This document shows positions 1-8,050 of a DNA stretch of 64,000 nt, in pieces. The DNA comes from Dyadobacter alkalitolerans DSM 23607 (GTDB lineage Bacteria; Bacteroidota; Bacteroidia; Cytophagales; Spirosomataceae): the NCBI RefSeq assembly GCF_000428845.1, contig NZ_AUAS01000006.1:186001-250000 (forward strand). The letters are read 5' to 3'. How positions within the stretch are numbered: position 1 is the first letter of the stretch; each line of letters opens with the position of its first letter. The notes beneath the pieces were generated by a model. It saw only the letters and a list, made by a program, of their open reading frames with translations, was not told where the DNA came from and did not search any database. The position numbers and the translations under genes are program-made.

Positions 1-37
1 GAATTATTAGAGATTGTTAAATAGCAAACGTTCAACA

Positions 38-2161
38 ATGAAAAAGTACTTAATCACGCTTATTCCGGTAGTATTACTGGGCTGGCAGAAGGGGCCTGTT
101 CAGGAAAAAGCGGCACTTATACCAGCCGCAGAGGTGTCAATGGACGAGGATATCAAGCCTATTCCTGCTCAGTTTAAAGCTGAGGAGCTGACAACCAGGA
201 TTCTTTCCAGTTATCATTACAGAAAGACCAGGCTCAGCGATTCGCTTTCACAAGCGATTTTTGATAAGTACATTGATGGCATTGATCATGGCAAGCTATA
301 TTATCTGGCCAGCGATTTAGCCGATTTTGACAAATACAAAAATTCGTTTGACGATTATCTTCAAAAGAGGGAGTTGGATGTGCCATTTGCGATGTATAAT
401 GTTTTCAGAAAACGTTATAAAGAAAGAAGTGACTACATTCAGGGACTTTTGAAAGAGGAGAAACCATTTGATTTTACGGCAGACGAGTCTATGAACACCG
501 ACCGTGAAAAAGCGACGTGGGCTAAGAGTACGGACGAACTAAACGACACATGGCGCAAGTATCTGAAAAGTGAAGCGCTGGATTTGAAGTTGTCGGGCAA
601 GGCGGATACGGCCGTTATTTCAACATTGAAGGACCGTTATAAAAACCGTGACCGTGCATTGGGACGCATTCGTACTGAGCAGGTTTTTCAAATGTTCATG
701 AATGCTTATGCTGAGTCTATGGACCCGCATACGAGCTATATGGCACCAACTTCGGCGGACCGTTTCAAACAGGAAATGAGCCAGTCGCTGGAAGGAATCG
801 GCGCATTGCTTCGTGAGGAAGATAATTATATCAAAATCGTAGAAGTAATCCCTGGCGGTCCTGCATTCAAAGGAAAGCAGCTTAAAAAGGAAGATAAGAT
901 CATTGCAGTTGCCCAGGGAGACGAAGGTAAAATGGTGGATATTGTCGGCTGGTTTGTAGATGACGCAGTGAAACTGATCAAAGGGCCGAAATCAACTGTG
1001 GTAAGGCTTCAGGTAATCTCCGCGGATGCGATTTCAGGAACACCTCCAAAAGAATACAGATTGGTACGTGAGAAGATCAAATTGGAAGAGCAGCGTGCAA
1101 AAAGTGAGATCGTTTCAGTTAATAATGCCAACAAAGAATACAAAATCGGCGTAATCGACATTCCGCTTTTCTACCGTGACTTTGAAGGCGCGCAACATAA
1201 AGAGAAGGAGTTTTCAAGCACAACACGCGATGTACAAAAGCTGATTACTGAGCTGCAAGCGTCTAATGTTGACGGAATTGTAATTGACCTGAGAAACAAC
1301 GGTGGTGGTTCATTGACAGAGGCGGTTTCACTGACAGGTTTGTTTATCAACAGAGGTCCGGTGGTTCAGGTTAAAGAAGGACAGGGAGAAGTTGAAGTTC
1401 AGTCTGACAATGATCCTACCATTGCTTATGAGGGCCCTATGGCCGTGATGGTGAACCGTTTTAGTGCTTCTGCATCAGAAATTTTCGCGGCAGCCATTCA
1501 GGATTACAAACGCGGAATCATTGTTGGAGAGCAAACTTACGGTAAAGGAACCGTTCAAACATTGATCGACCTGAACCAGTGGGTTCCGAAAGAAACAGAC
1601 CAGTTGGGACAGGTGAAGCTTACAGTTGCTAAATTTTACAGAATCAACGGAAGCAGCACGCAGCTTAAAGGTGTAATGCCTGATCTGGAATTGCCAACCG
1701 CATTTAAAGTAAATGAATTCGGTGAAGGTTCTCAGCCAAGCGCATTGCCTTGGGATCAAATTGCATCTTCGCGCTACGAGCCAACCAACAACATTAATGC
1801 CAAAGTGGTTGACCAGCTCAAAGGCAAATACAATCAGCGTTTGAAAACGGACGAAGAGTTAAAAACTTTGGTTAAAACGCTTAACGATTTTAAAGAAGCA
1901 CGCGAAAACAAGATCGTTTCCTTGCAAGAATCAAAACGTAAAGTAGAACGTGCCGAAGCGGAGAAAAAAAGGCTTGCTATGAAGCAACTTGGCGAGGACA
2001 ATGCTGATGGCGAAGAGGAGGAAGAAGACGGCAAAGCCGTTGAAGCTCCAAAAGAGGTTAAGAAAAAGAAAGACATTTATCTAACCGAAACCAGCCGGAT
2101 GCTAGCTGATTTGATCGTGATATCGAAAGAGCCGAGTTTGGCGGGGACTAAGAAGAAGTAA
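38..2161 (+). CDS. prc: Tail-specific (carboxy-terminal processing) protease, Prc/Tsp family, S41
   Basis: Exported protease that degrades or trims periplasmic proteins from their C-terminus. The start chosen is the ATG at 38, which opens a signal-peptide-like segment; a TTG at 14 would add eight unneeded residues. In order: Tsp N-terminal helical domain (about 30-240), PDZ domain (about 250-330), S41 protease core and the C-terminal Prc domain with a very acidic stretch near 655. The catalytic dyad is visible: Ser478 in FSASASE and Lys503 in GEQTYGKGT, 25 residues apart as in E. coli Prc. At 707 residues it is close to the E. coli protein and looks intact. No cleavage-site Cys is seen, so a soluble periplasmic form is likelier than a lipoprotein. 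Confidence 0.93.
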   Translation: MKKYLITLIPVVLLGWQKGPVQEKAALIPAAEVSMDEDIKPIPAQFKAEELTTRILSSYHYRKTRLSDSLSQAIFDKYIDGIDHGKLYYLASDLADFDKYKNSFDDYLQKRELDVPFAMYNVFRKRYKERSDYIQGLLKEEKPFDFTADESMNTDREKATWAKSTDELNDTWRKYLKSEALDLKLSGKADTAVISTLKDRYKNRDRALGRIRTEQVFQMFMNAYAESMDPHTSYMAPTSADRFKQEMSQSLEGIGALLREEDNYIKIVEVIPGGPAFKGKQLKKEDKIIAVAQGDEGKMVDIVGWFVDDAVKLIKGPKSTVVRLQVISADAISGTPPKEYRLVREKIKLEEQRAKSEIVSVNNANKEYKIGVIDIPLFYRDFEGAQHKEKEFSSTTRDVQKLITELQASNVDGIVIDLRNNGGGSLTEAVSLTGLFINRGPVVQVKEGQGEVEVQSDNDPTIAYEGPMAVMVNRFSASASEIFAAAIQDYKRGIIVGEQTYGKGTVQTLIDLNQWVPKETDQLGQVKLTVAKFYRINGSSTQLKGVMPDLELPTAFKVNEFGEGSQPSALPWDQIASSRYEPTNNINAKVVDQLKGKYNQRLKTDEELKTLVKTLNDFKEARENKIVSLQESKRKVERAEAEKKRLAMKQLGEDNADGEEEEEDGKAVEAPKEVKKKKDIYLTETSRMLADLIVISKEPSLAGTKKK

Positions 2162-2180
2162 TTGTTTTAATAGAATATGA

Positions 2181-2212
2181 GAGCCTGAACCAGTAATGGT
2201 TCGGGCTCTTTT
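2181..2212 (+). terminator. Rho-independent terminator after prc
   Basis: An 11-bp stem (GAGCCTGAACC / GGTTCGGGCTC, one T-G wobble) with a six-base loop is followed by TTTTAG. It lies 20 bases after the protease stop and also separates it from the convergent regulator gene. Confidence 0.8.
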
Positions 2213-2253
2213 AGTTTATCAAGTTCGACCAATTCTGAATCTAAAATTTGATG

Positions 2254-2517
2254 TCATTCATATATACCATGATTTGCCTCTGCATTCTTCTGACGGTGTT
2301 TGAGAATGTGCTTTTCGTAGAAGAGCTCCATTTCTTCCTTACTGCGAAAGCCTAAATAGTTCGCAACCTTTTCAGCTAGCTCGCCACTGATGTTGGTTTT
2401 ATCGTTTTCCAATTTGCTGATAGATTGCTGTCGGACATTCAAAAAAGAAGCAAGCTCCGATTGTTTAATCCCTTTCATCATTCTGACAGCACGAATTTTC
2501 TCACTGAAGGCGGGCAT
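2254..2517 (-). CDS. Small XRE-family helix-turn-helix regulator
   Basis: A DNA-binding protein of 87 residues. The start used is the Met of MPAFSEKIRAVR; the reading frame stays open 25 residues further upstream, but that extension is not XRE-like and crosses the operator. Residues about 5-60 form a canonical HTH_3 domain: KIRAVRMMKGIKQSELA, then the recognition helix region VRQQSISKLENDK. A short acidic-basic C-terminal tail follows. It is convergent with prc and divergent from the lipoprotein operon at 2687. A perfect palindrome 62 bases upstream of its start is a good candidate for autoregulation. The regulated targets are not known; control of the neighbouring envelope operon is inference from position. 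Confidence 0.8.
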   Translation of the reverse strand: MPAFSEKIRAVRMMKGIKQSELASFLNVRQQSISKLENDKTNISGELAEKVANYLGFRSKEEMELFYEKHILKHRQKNAEANHGIYE

Positions 2518-2578
2518 ATTATTAAATTTTAGTGTGTTAAGGTGAGCGCAAAATATGATTAATTCTCCCGACTGCCAA

Positions 2579-2593
2579 GTTGTAAAATACAAC
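2579..2593. promoter_or_regulatory. Palindromic operator candidate in the XRE/lipoprotein intergenic region
   Basis: Perfect inverted repeat GTTGTA-AAA-TACAAC, with one more half-site TACAAC at 2610-2615. On the minus strand it lies just upstream of TTG-N20-TATTTTG, a slightly short version of the Bacteroidota promoter that could serve the XRE gene. On the plus strand it is upstream of the -7 box at 2620. Size and symmetry fit an XRE dimer site. Confidence 0.5.
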
Positions 2594-2619
2594 CAACTGA
2601 GGCGTACTATACAACCAGA

Positions 2620-2627
2620 TATTTTTG
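2620..2627 (+). promoter_or_regulatory. -7 box (TATTTTTG) for the envelope operon
   Basis: Exact match to the Bacteroidota -7 consensus TAnnTTTG, 60 bases before the start of the first lipoprotein gene. No convincing TTG -33 element is seen at the right distance, so activation or repression from the nearby palindrome is possible. Confidence 0.4.
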
Positions 2628-2686
2628 CTCGATGGGAATTAGATGTCTCTCTTTGTAGAGTTATTTAAAACTAAACGTCGCGGCCT

Positions 2687-3673
2687 ATGCTATCAAACAT
2701 TTTCAGAAATTGGGTATTCCTATTTTCCTTTCTGTTCACCCTTTTGCTCTTGCAAGCATGTCAAGACGAAATTACTCCTAACTCCGACCTTGAAGCCACA
2801 AATGCCTCGGGAACGGATGAAGCCTCCATCACGAGGGTCATAGAAAAGATAGAAACAGCTTATACTGAGGGAGAGCTAAAAATAGAAACTGGCGGGCCGA
2901 AAGAACTAGAAACTCAGGCTTCGCCATTAATTATGGCATCTGTTAAATCAAGACTTCTGGCTTATCAAAAACAGTTTGAATCCAGGTACAACGAGTCTAG
3001 TGATTTTTCAGAAGCCTACCCCGTGGGAGTGATACCAATGAATGAAGCATGCCCTGCAGGTACAACGAAAATCAAGTTCATGATGGACAATCAAGACAAC
3101 GGCAATTCAGCAAAGTCTGGCTGGACCGGATCCTGGTATGTGAATGGGAATGGCAACGGCATACATACTTTATGTTCCGTTTGGGGTGGTGCTTTCACCT
3201 TCATGACTTTAAATAAGTCAACACAGTATTTGCTGGTACGATTAGGCAATAGCAAGACGATGTTTATGGAACCTCGAGTTTGGAATGTGTATTTTGACAA
3301 TGAGGACAATAATAATGCAAACACACTGTACGATGGTAACCTGGGGCCTGGCACGATAAATAGTCAGGGAATTAACCTACAATTCTGGGCCATTGCAGGA
3401 AAAGATACGCCTGGTGTAAATCAATCTGCAGAATTTCCTGATCTGGGTTTTTCTTATGGAGTGTTCGGCACATTTACTTCCCCAGTTGTAGGAGGAGCCG
3501 CGGGTATGGGAACATTCAAAACAGACGATGAGAATAAGAACAATGCTAACCAGCTTTATTCAGTTGACTGGACCACCAATGTCATTACCCACGGTTCATA
3601 TGTGCATGGGTATGGCGTAGACCGCACCAACGATCCTGGAAATACTTTGTTTAATATTCGTCGAGTAAGGTGA
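2687..3673 (+). CDS. Lipoprotein of unknown function with Asn/Asp-rich repeats
   Basis: Not recognised as a known family. A hydrophobic signal peptide ends in the lipobox LLQAC (Cys25), so the protein should be anchored in an envelope membrane. A low-complexity acidic stretch (about 27-75) leads to a globular, probably beta-rich, domain from about 110 to the end. Three similar acidic-amide motifs recur: DNQDNGN, DNEDNNNAN and DDENKNNAN; the last two are each followed by LY. They could bind metal or carbohydrate (inference). The gene is first of four on the same strand; its stop overlaps the SD-like AAGGTGA before the next gene, which points to translational coupling. Confidence 0.75.
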   Translation: MLSNIFRNWVFLFSFLFTLLLLQACQDEITPNSDLEATNASGTDEASITRVIEKIETAYTEGELKIETGGPKELETQASPLIMASVKSRLLAYQKQFESRYNESSDFSEAYPVGVIPMNEACPAGTTKIKFMMDNQDNGNSAKSGWTGSWYVNGNGNGIHTLCSVWGGAFTFMTLNKSTQYLLVRLGNSKTMFMEPRVWNVYFDNEDNNNANTLYDGNLGPGTINSQGINLQFWAIAGKDTPGVNQSAEFPDLGFSYGVFGTFTSPVVGGAAGMGTFKTDDENKNNANQLYSVDWTTNVITHGSYVHGYGVDRTNDPGNTLFNIRRVR

Positions 3674-3675
3674 TC

Positions 3676-4686
3676 ATGCAGATGACAAGCTTGCTGAAGA
3701 TTCTTGGCTTGTTCTGCATCGGTTTAGTAGCCATCTGTTCGTGCGAGAAACGGGCTGAAAAAAGGATAGTAGCAGTAGTGGAGGGTGAGGCAATAAGCTT
3801 GGAGGAAGTGGATAACTTGATTAAAAACTCGCTCTATGAGTATCTCTTCGCCATTTATGATGTTCGGAGAATTGCACTGAATGAGCTAATTAATAGCAGG
3901 ATGATTTCCAAAGAGGCAAAGGCACTGCATGTTAGTGTTGATTCAGTCACCTCTCTGAGAATTGCGGAAATGAAGCAAAAATTGACAAAGGATGAATATG
4001 TCTCGGATAATGCTTTGCAGCATGGGGTCGTGGATGAAGAGAATCCATTTAAATTGATCCCACTTCATACTGACGAAGGGCAAAGAATACTGGAAAAGAG
4101 CTATGTTAAATTTTTGAATCATATGCTCAACAAAGAACTGAGTGCTAAATACAAAGTCAAGATTTCGCTTGAACCGCCGGAAACGCCTAAATTGGACTTA
4201 CGGGGAACCGTTACCTACGCCCGACGAAACATGCAATCATTGAACGTTGTCACCATCGTCTCTGACTTTGATTGCCCGGTTTGTCAGAGTAAAGTGCCTG
4301 TTTTTAAGCAGTTGTTCAAGAAATATGGCGATAGGGTTCGCTTTGAATATGTTCATCTTTCCCCGTCGATTAGTAAGTCAATCTTATTTTCTGCGTGTGC
4401 CGCGAAACAGGGTAAATTTTGGGAAGCCCATGATTTGCTGTTTCGAATGGGTCAGAATGGATCTCAGGAAATAGAAAGTTTAATGACGAGCTTAAATCTG
4501 GACCCCAAGGCTTGTAAAACCTGTATGGAATCTGACAAAGTTGCTGATGAAATTAATGCAAGTATGGAGCAGTTGAGGGCGTTAGGCATTAAGGTTACGC
4601 CTACCATAATCATTAATAACAGAATTTATTATGGTGAGATTTCCGAAGAAGTTATGGGTCAGTTTATCGAGAAGTCCCTTAAATGA
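3676..4686 (+). CDS. SurA_N-DsbA-like thioredoxin-fold lipoprotein
   Basis: Predicted periplasmic lipoprotein for thiol-disulfide chemistry. The signal peptide ends in AICSC (Cys21 or Cys23). Residues about 30-160 resemble the SurA N-terminal chaperone domain (VVEGEAISLEEVD, then helical RRIALNELINSRMISKEA). Residues about 180-335 form a DsbA-like thioredoxin fold with the active site CPVC (Cys200, Cys203) after SDFD, and a cis-proline loop VTPT (Pro309). A second Cys pair, CKTC, lies in the helical insert. The start is the ATG at 3676; a GTG at 3670 overlaps the previous stop. The combination of the two domains is known from other phyla. In this operon it may fold or reduce the neighbouring lipoproteins (inference). 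Confidence 0.82.
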   Translation: MQMTSLLKILGLFCIGLVAICSCEKRAEKRIVAVVEGEAISLEEVDNLIKNSLYEYLFAIYDVRRIALNELINSRMISKEAKALHVSVDSVTSLRIAEMKQKLTKDEYVSDNALQHGVVDEENPFKLIPLHTDEGQRILEKSYVKFLNHMLNKELSAKYKVKISLEPPETPKLDLRGTVTYARRNMQSLNVVTIVSDFDCPVCQSKVPVFKQLFKKYGDRVRFEYVHLSPSISKSILFSACAAKQGKFWEAHDLLFRMGQNGSQEIESLMTSLNLDPKACKTCMESDKVADEINASMEQLRALGIKVTPTIIINNRIYYGEISEEVMGQFIEKSLK

Positions 4687-5569
4687 TTTGTGGTTAGCAT
4701 TCATTAGTGCATTCCTCCTGATGCTGATTCCTCTTTCATGTGTACAGAATGTCGAGTTGGACTTAATCAAGGGCAATGACAAAGTTCTGGTGGTCGAGAG
4801 TGAATTCAATAACGTGAACACTGGGAACTTCGTAAGGTTGACTTGGATGCGAAACGTTCAGGAAAAGGAAGTGCTGCCGGTTGTTAATGCTTTGATTGTA
4901 GTCAGTTCTGACAGCGGAGAAACTGATACTTTGAAGAAGGAAAACGATGATAATAATAATTTTGATGGATATTATTTTTCAGATAGATTAAAATGTGAGC
5001 CAAACAGAACGTACACCCTGAAAATTGACGTTGATGGCATCATGTACGAGGCAACTGCAACAATGCCCCGTCGTCCTAAAATTGATTCTTTACGCTTGGG
5101 TTTTGTCAAGTATGAAATTGGAAAATCTGATGGAGTTATGCCCTTTATTTATTTTAAAGAGCCACCAGCGGAAAAAAATTACTACATGGGAAAATTGTGC
5201 CCGGATGGGTACGGTCCCCGTCGCAATCCTTGTCCAGTAATGACTTGGTATGCCAACCGGGCGGTACTGCTTTTGGACGATAAATATCTAGCTGGATATG
5301 TCAATGGTATTAACATTAATTTACCCGATGACCCTAAAAGAAATTACATCCCAAGTCTTTCCGGCGACTACCTCGCAATTCTTTATTCTATAACCCCAGA
5401 AAGCTTTGCCTATTTTCAATCATTAATGGAAGCCCTTAAAAGCGATGGAGGAGTGTATTCGCCATCCCCGGCAAATCATCCAACCAATATTAAAAGCAAG
5501 CATAAAGTCGTCGGATTCTTTCATGTAGCAAGTCTTGATTCATACCCATTTTTAGCACCACGCCGCTAA
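4631..5569 (+). CDS. DUF4249 family lipoprotein
   Basis: Outer-membrane-type lipoprotein that usually accompanies a TonB-dependent receptor, as here (next gene, 18 bases on). The lipobox is IPLSC (Cys37). The DUF4249 pattern follows: KVLVVESEFNN, then VRLTW, NALIVVSSDSGE, a GYY turn, RTYTLKIDVDGIMYEATA and PKIDSL. The ATG start overlaps the upstream gene by 56 bases; a TTG at 4688, just past that gene's stop, would give a shorter signal peptide and is a real alternative. The molecular role of DUF4249 is unknown; a lid or accessory function for the receptor is likely. Confidence 0.85.
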   Translation: MVRFPKKLWVSLSRSPLNDLWLAFISAFLLMLIPLSCVQNVELDLIKGNDKVLVVESEFNNVNTGNFVRLTWMRNVQEKEVLPVVNALIVVSSDSGETDTLKKENDDNNNFDGYYFSDRLKCEPNRTYTLKIDVDGIMYEATATMPRRPKIDSLRLGFVKYEIGKSDGVMPFIYFKEPPAEKNYYMGKLCPDGYGPRRNPCPVMTWYANRAVLLLDDKYLAGYVNGININLPDDPKRNYIPSLSGDYLAILYSITPESFAYFQSLMEALKSDGGVYSPSPANHPTNIKSKHKVVGFFHVASLDSYPFLAPRR

Positions 5570-5587
5570 CCAAACGCATTTAAATTC

Positions 5588-7945
5588 ATGACTAAAATGC
5601 TCTTAATATCGGCGTTTTTCATCTCAATTAACACTTACGCTCAAAGGCATAACCTAAGCGGTATAGTGACGGATGCTGTTTCCGGAGAAAGCTTGCCCAA
5701 TGCGAGTGTTAAGGTTGCCGGAATGGATGCGGGAATACAGAGTAATGCATACGGTTATTATTCGCTGAGCCTTAAAAAGGGGATTTGTCTGATAGAAATT
5801 TCCTATCTGGGTTATCTGAAAAAATCGGTTCGCGTTAATTTGCAGCGGAATTTGAAACTGGACATTCAGCTGACACCTGCCAATCAACAGCTGAAAGAAG
5901 TGCAGGTTAAGGAGCGAGATCAGGTGGATTTAGGTAACACTATTCCGGGCAAGTCCACCATTCAGATGAGTCGGGTAAAAAACATGGGTACAATGGCAGG
6001 TGAAGCGGATATATTTCAGGCGTTGCAATATCTTCCCGGCATTAAGGCGGCAGTTGAGGGAAATACGGGTCTCTCTGTTCGCGGAGGATCATTTGATCAA
6101 ACATTGATTCTGCTGGATGATGCTCCTGTTTATAATCCTTCACATGCATTAGGCTTTTTTTCTGCGTTTAACAGCGATGCCATCAAGTCAGTGGACATTT
6201 ATAAGGGAACCGTTCCAGCCCAGTTTGGCGGAAGACTTTCCTCGGTGGTCGACTTGAAAATGAAAGAAGGTAATGTTAACCACTTGAATGTCTCTGGTGG
6301 ATTAGGGGCGATTGCAAGTCGGTTGACCGTGGAGGGGCCGATCAAGAAGGAACGATCGTCGTTTATTGTCTCCGGAAGATATAGTTATGCAGGCAGCACG
6401 GCAAATCTGGTAGGAAAGTTGGCGCAGGGAATGAATGTTTATCCATTCCGGAATTTCACTGGCGGAAATGATATTCGCTTTTATGACCTGAATGCGAAGA
6501 TCAATTGGAAGTCGAGCGATAGCCAGGACCAGTTTTTCATCTCCGCCTATGCGGGAAAGGATTGGTTCAAATATTACCTTTTTCAACAAGGCTCTTTCAT
6601 GAAATGGCAAAATAACACAGTGTCGTTCAGATGGAACCGCATTGAGCGTAGCAACTTGTTTTCCAACACAACGGCTTATTACAGCAACTATGGTTATAAT
6701 TACAGTCTGCTGATGGACCGGCGTGATTTTGAGTGGAAAGCCGGTTTACAGGAAGTGGGCCTGAAAAACGAGTGGGACTATTTCATCGATCCTACTGCCT
6801 CCCTCAAAGCGGGTGCAATGCTAACGTATACACATTATAGTCCGGGAGCAATCAAGCCAAAATCTGATAGTTCAATCACAGTTCCTTTTACATTAAGGGA
6901 ACAAAGTACTTTGCAAAACGTCGTTTTTGCCGGTTATACAAAACAGCTGTCCAGAAGATTTTCTATGTATCTCGGGCTCCGCATATCCACCTATTCGTTG
7001 GTAGGGCCGGGTACGGCGTATGAATATTCGCAAAACCTCGACAGTGTGCAGGATTCAACCCATTATAAAGTTGGAGGACTCATGAATTTCAGAGCGGGGG
7101 CTGAGCCGCGATGGTCTTTAAATTACATGCCAGACAGCATTTCCTTGCTTTCAATCGCAGCGAATCGTTCCAAGCAATATTCCCATTTGCTGAATTCCTC
7201 AGCTGTTGGTTTGCCCACGGATGTATGGCTTCCTTCCAACAGCAATGTCGCGCCGCAATCTGCAACCCTGGTCTCTTTCGGCTACAAGCGGATTATTAAA
7301 AATGTTACGCTTTCCGTTGAAGCTTATCAGAAGTGGATGAAAGGAGTTATTGACCTTGTCGACAATGCCGAACTGTTTGTAAATCAATATGCTGATTCGC
7401 AGGTTCGCTCGGGAAAAGGGAATGCTTGGGGACTTGAAACAATGCTGGAAAAGAAAACAGGCAGATTGACCGGATGGATCACCTACACATTATCGAAGAC
7501 AGATAGGACCATTCCGGGCGTTAACAATGATTTGGCTTATCCAACCCGGTATGACCGCCGACATAGCATTTCGTTTGTAACGACTTTTCATGCGACAAAA
7601 AGAACGGCGCTTTCAATGGATTTTCAGTTTAACTCGGGCGGGGCGGCGTCATTTCCTGTGGGCGCATATGAATACATGGGAGCGTCTTTCAATTATTACA
7701 CCAGCCGAAACGGATACAGGTTACCGGCCTATCACCGGCTCGACGTGCAAGCTATGTTTACCAGGAAGCGAAAAAAATGGGAACGGCAATTTGTTGTAGG
7801 CATTTTTAATGTATATGATCAGCGTAACCTTTTTTCTGTGCAAGTTGAGCCGGATACATTCAGCCAGCCTTTTACGCTTTCACGTATATCAGCCATTTCT
7901 TTATATGGTGTTATGCCATTATTCAGCTACGGATTCAAAATCTGA
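5588..7945 (+). CDS. TonB-dependent receptor with carboxypeptidase-regulatory-like N-domain
   Basis: Outer-membrane gated channel for an unknown ligand. A signal peptide (ends near NTYAQ, residue 19) is followed by a CarboxypepD_reg-like domain (about 22-100: SGIVTDAVSGESLPNASV), a plug domain (about 115-230: LQYLPGIKAAVEGNTGLSVRG, LDDAPVYNP, GRLSSVVDLK) and a beta-barrel to the C-terminus, which ends in a hydrophobic strand MPLFSYGFKI with the usual aromatic residues. At 785 residues it is of the shorter, DUF4249-linked class rather than SusC length. No SusD is adjacent. It is the last gene of the four-gene envelope operon and faces the efflux operon tail to tail. Confidence 0.92.
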   Translation: MTKMLLISAFFISINTYAQRHNLSGIVTDAVSGESLPNASVKVAGMDAGIQSNAYGYYSLSLKKGICLIEISYLGYLKKSVRVNLQRNLKLDIQLTPANQQLKEVQVKERDQVDLGNTIPGKSTIQMSRVKNMGTMAGEADIFQALQYLPGIKAAVEGNTGLSVRGGSFDQTLILLDDAPVYNPSHALGFFSAFNSDAIKSVDIYKGTVPAQFGGRLSSVVDLKMKEGNVNHLNVSGGLGAIASRLTVEGPIKKERSSFIVSGRYSYAGSTANLVGKLAQGMNVYPFRNFTGGNDIRFYDLNAKINWKSSDSQDQFFISAYAGKDWFKYYLFQQGSFMKWQNNTVSFRWNRIERSNLFSNTTAYYSNYGYNYSLLMDRRDFEWKAGLQEVGLKNEWDYFIDPTASLKAGAMLTYTHYSPGAIKPKSDSSITVPFTLREQSTLQNVVFAGYTKQLSRRFSMYLGLRISTYSLVGPGTAYEYSQNLDSVQDSTHYKVGGLMNFRAGAEPRWSLNYMPDSISLLSIAANRSKQYSHLLNSSAVGLPTDVWLPSNSNVAPQSATLVSFGYKRIIKNVTLSVEAYQKWMKGVIDLVDNAELFVNQYADSQVRSGKGNAWGLETMLEKKTGRLTGWITYTLSKTDRTIPGVNNDLAYPTRYDRRHSISFVTTFHATKRTALSMDFQFNSGGAASFPVGAYEYMGASFNYYTSRNGYRLPAYHRLDVQAMFTRKRKKWERQFVVGIFNVYDQRNLFSVQVEPDTFSQPFTLSRISAISLYGVMPLFSYGFKI

Positions 7946-7980
7946 TCCCATACCAGGCATGTTGAAAAAGGGAAAAATAG

Positions 7981-8013
7981 AAAAAAACGGGCCATCATGA
8001 TATAGATGACCCG
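7981..8013 (-). terminator. Terminator of the RND efflux operon
   Basis: On the minus strand a 10-bp stem (ACGGGTCATC / GATGGCCCGT, one wobble) with an eight-base loop is followed by a run of six or seven T. It lies 38 bases past the stop of the outer-membrane factor gene. Confidence 0.8.
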
Positions 8014-8050
8014 TAATAACAAGAATAGGAATGGTTTGCTTGTAATCCTT

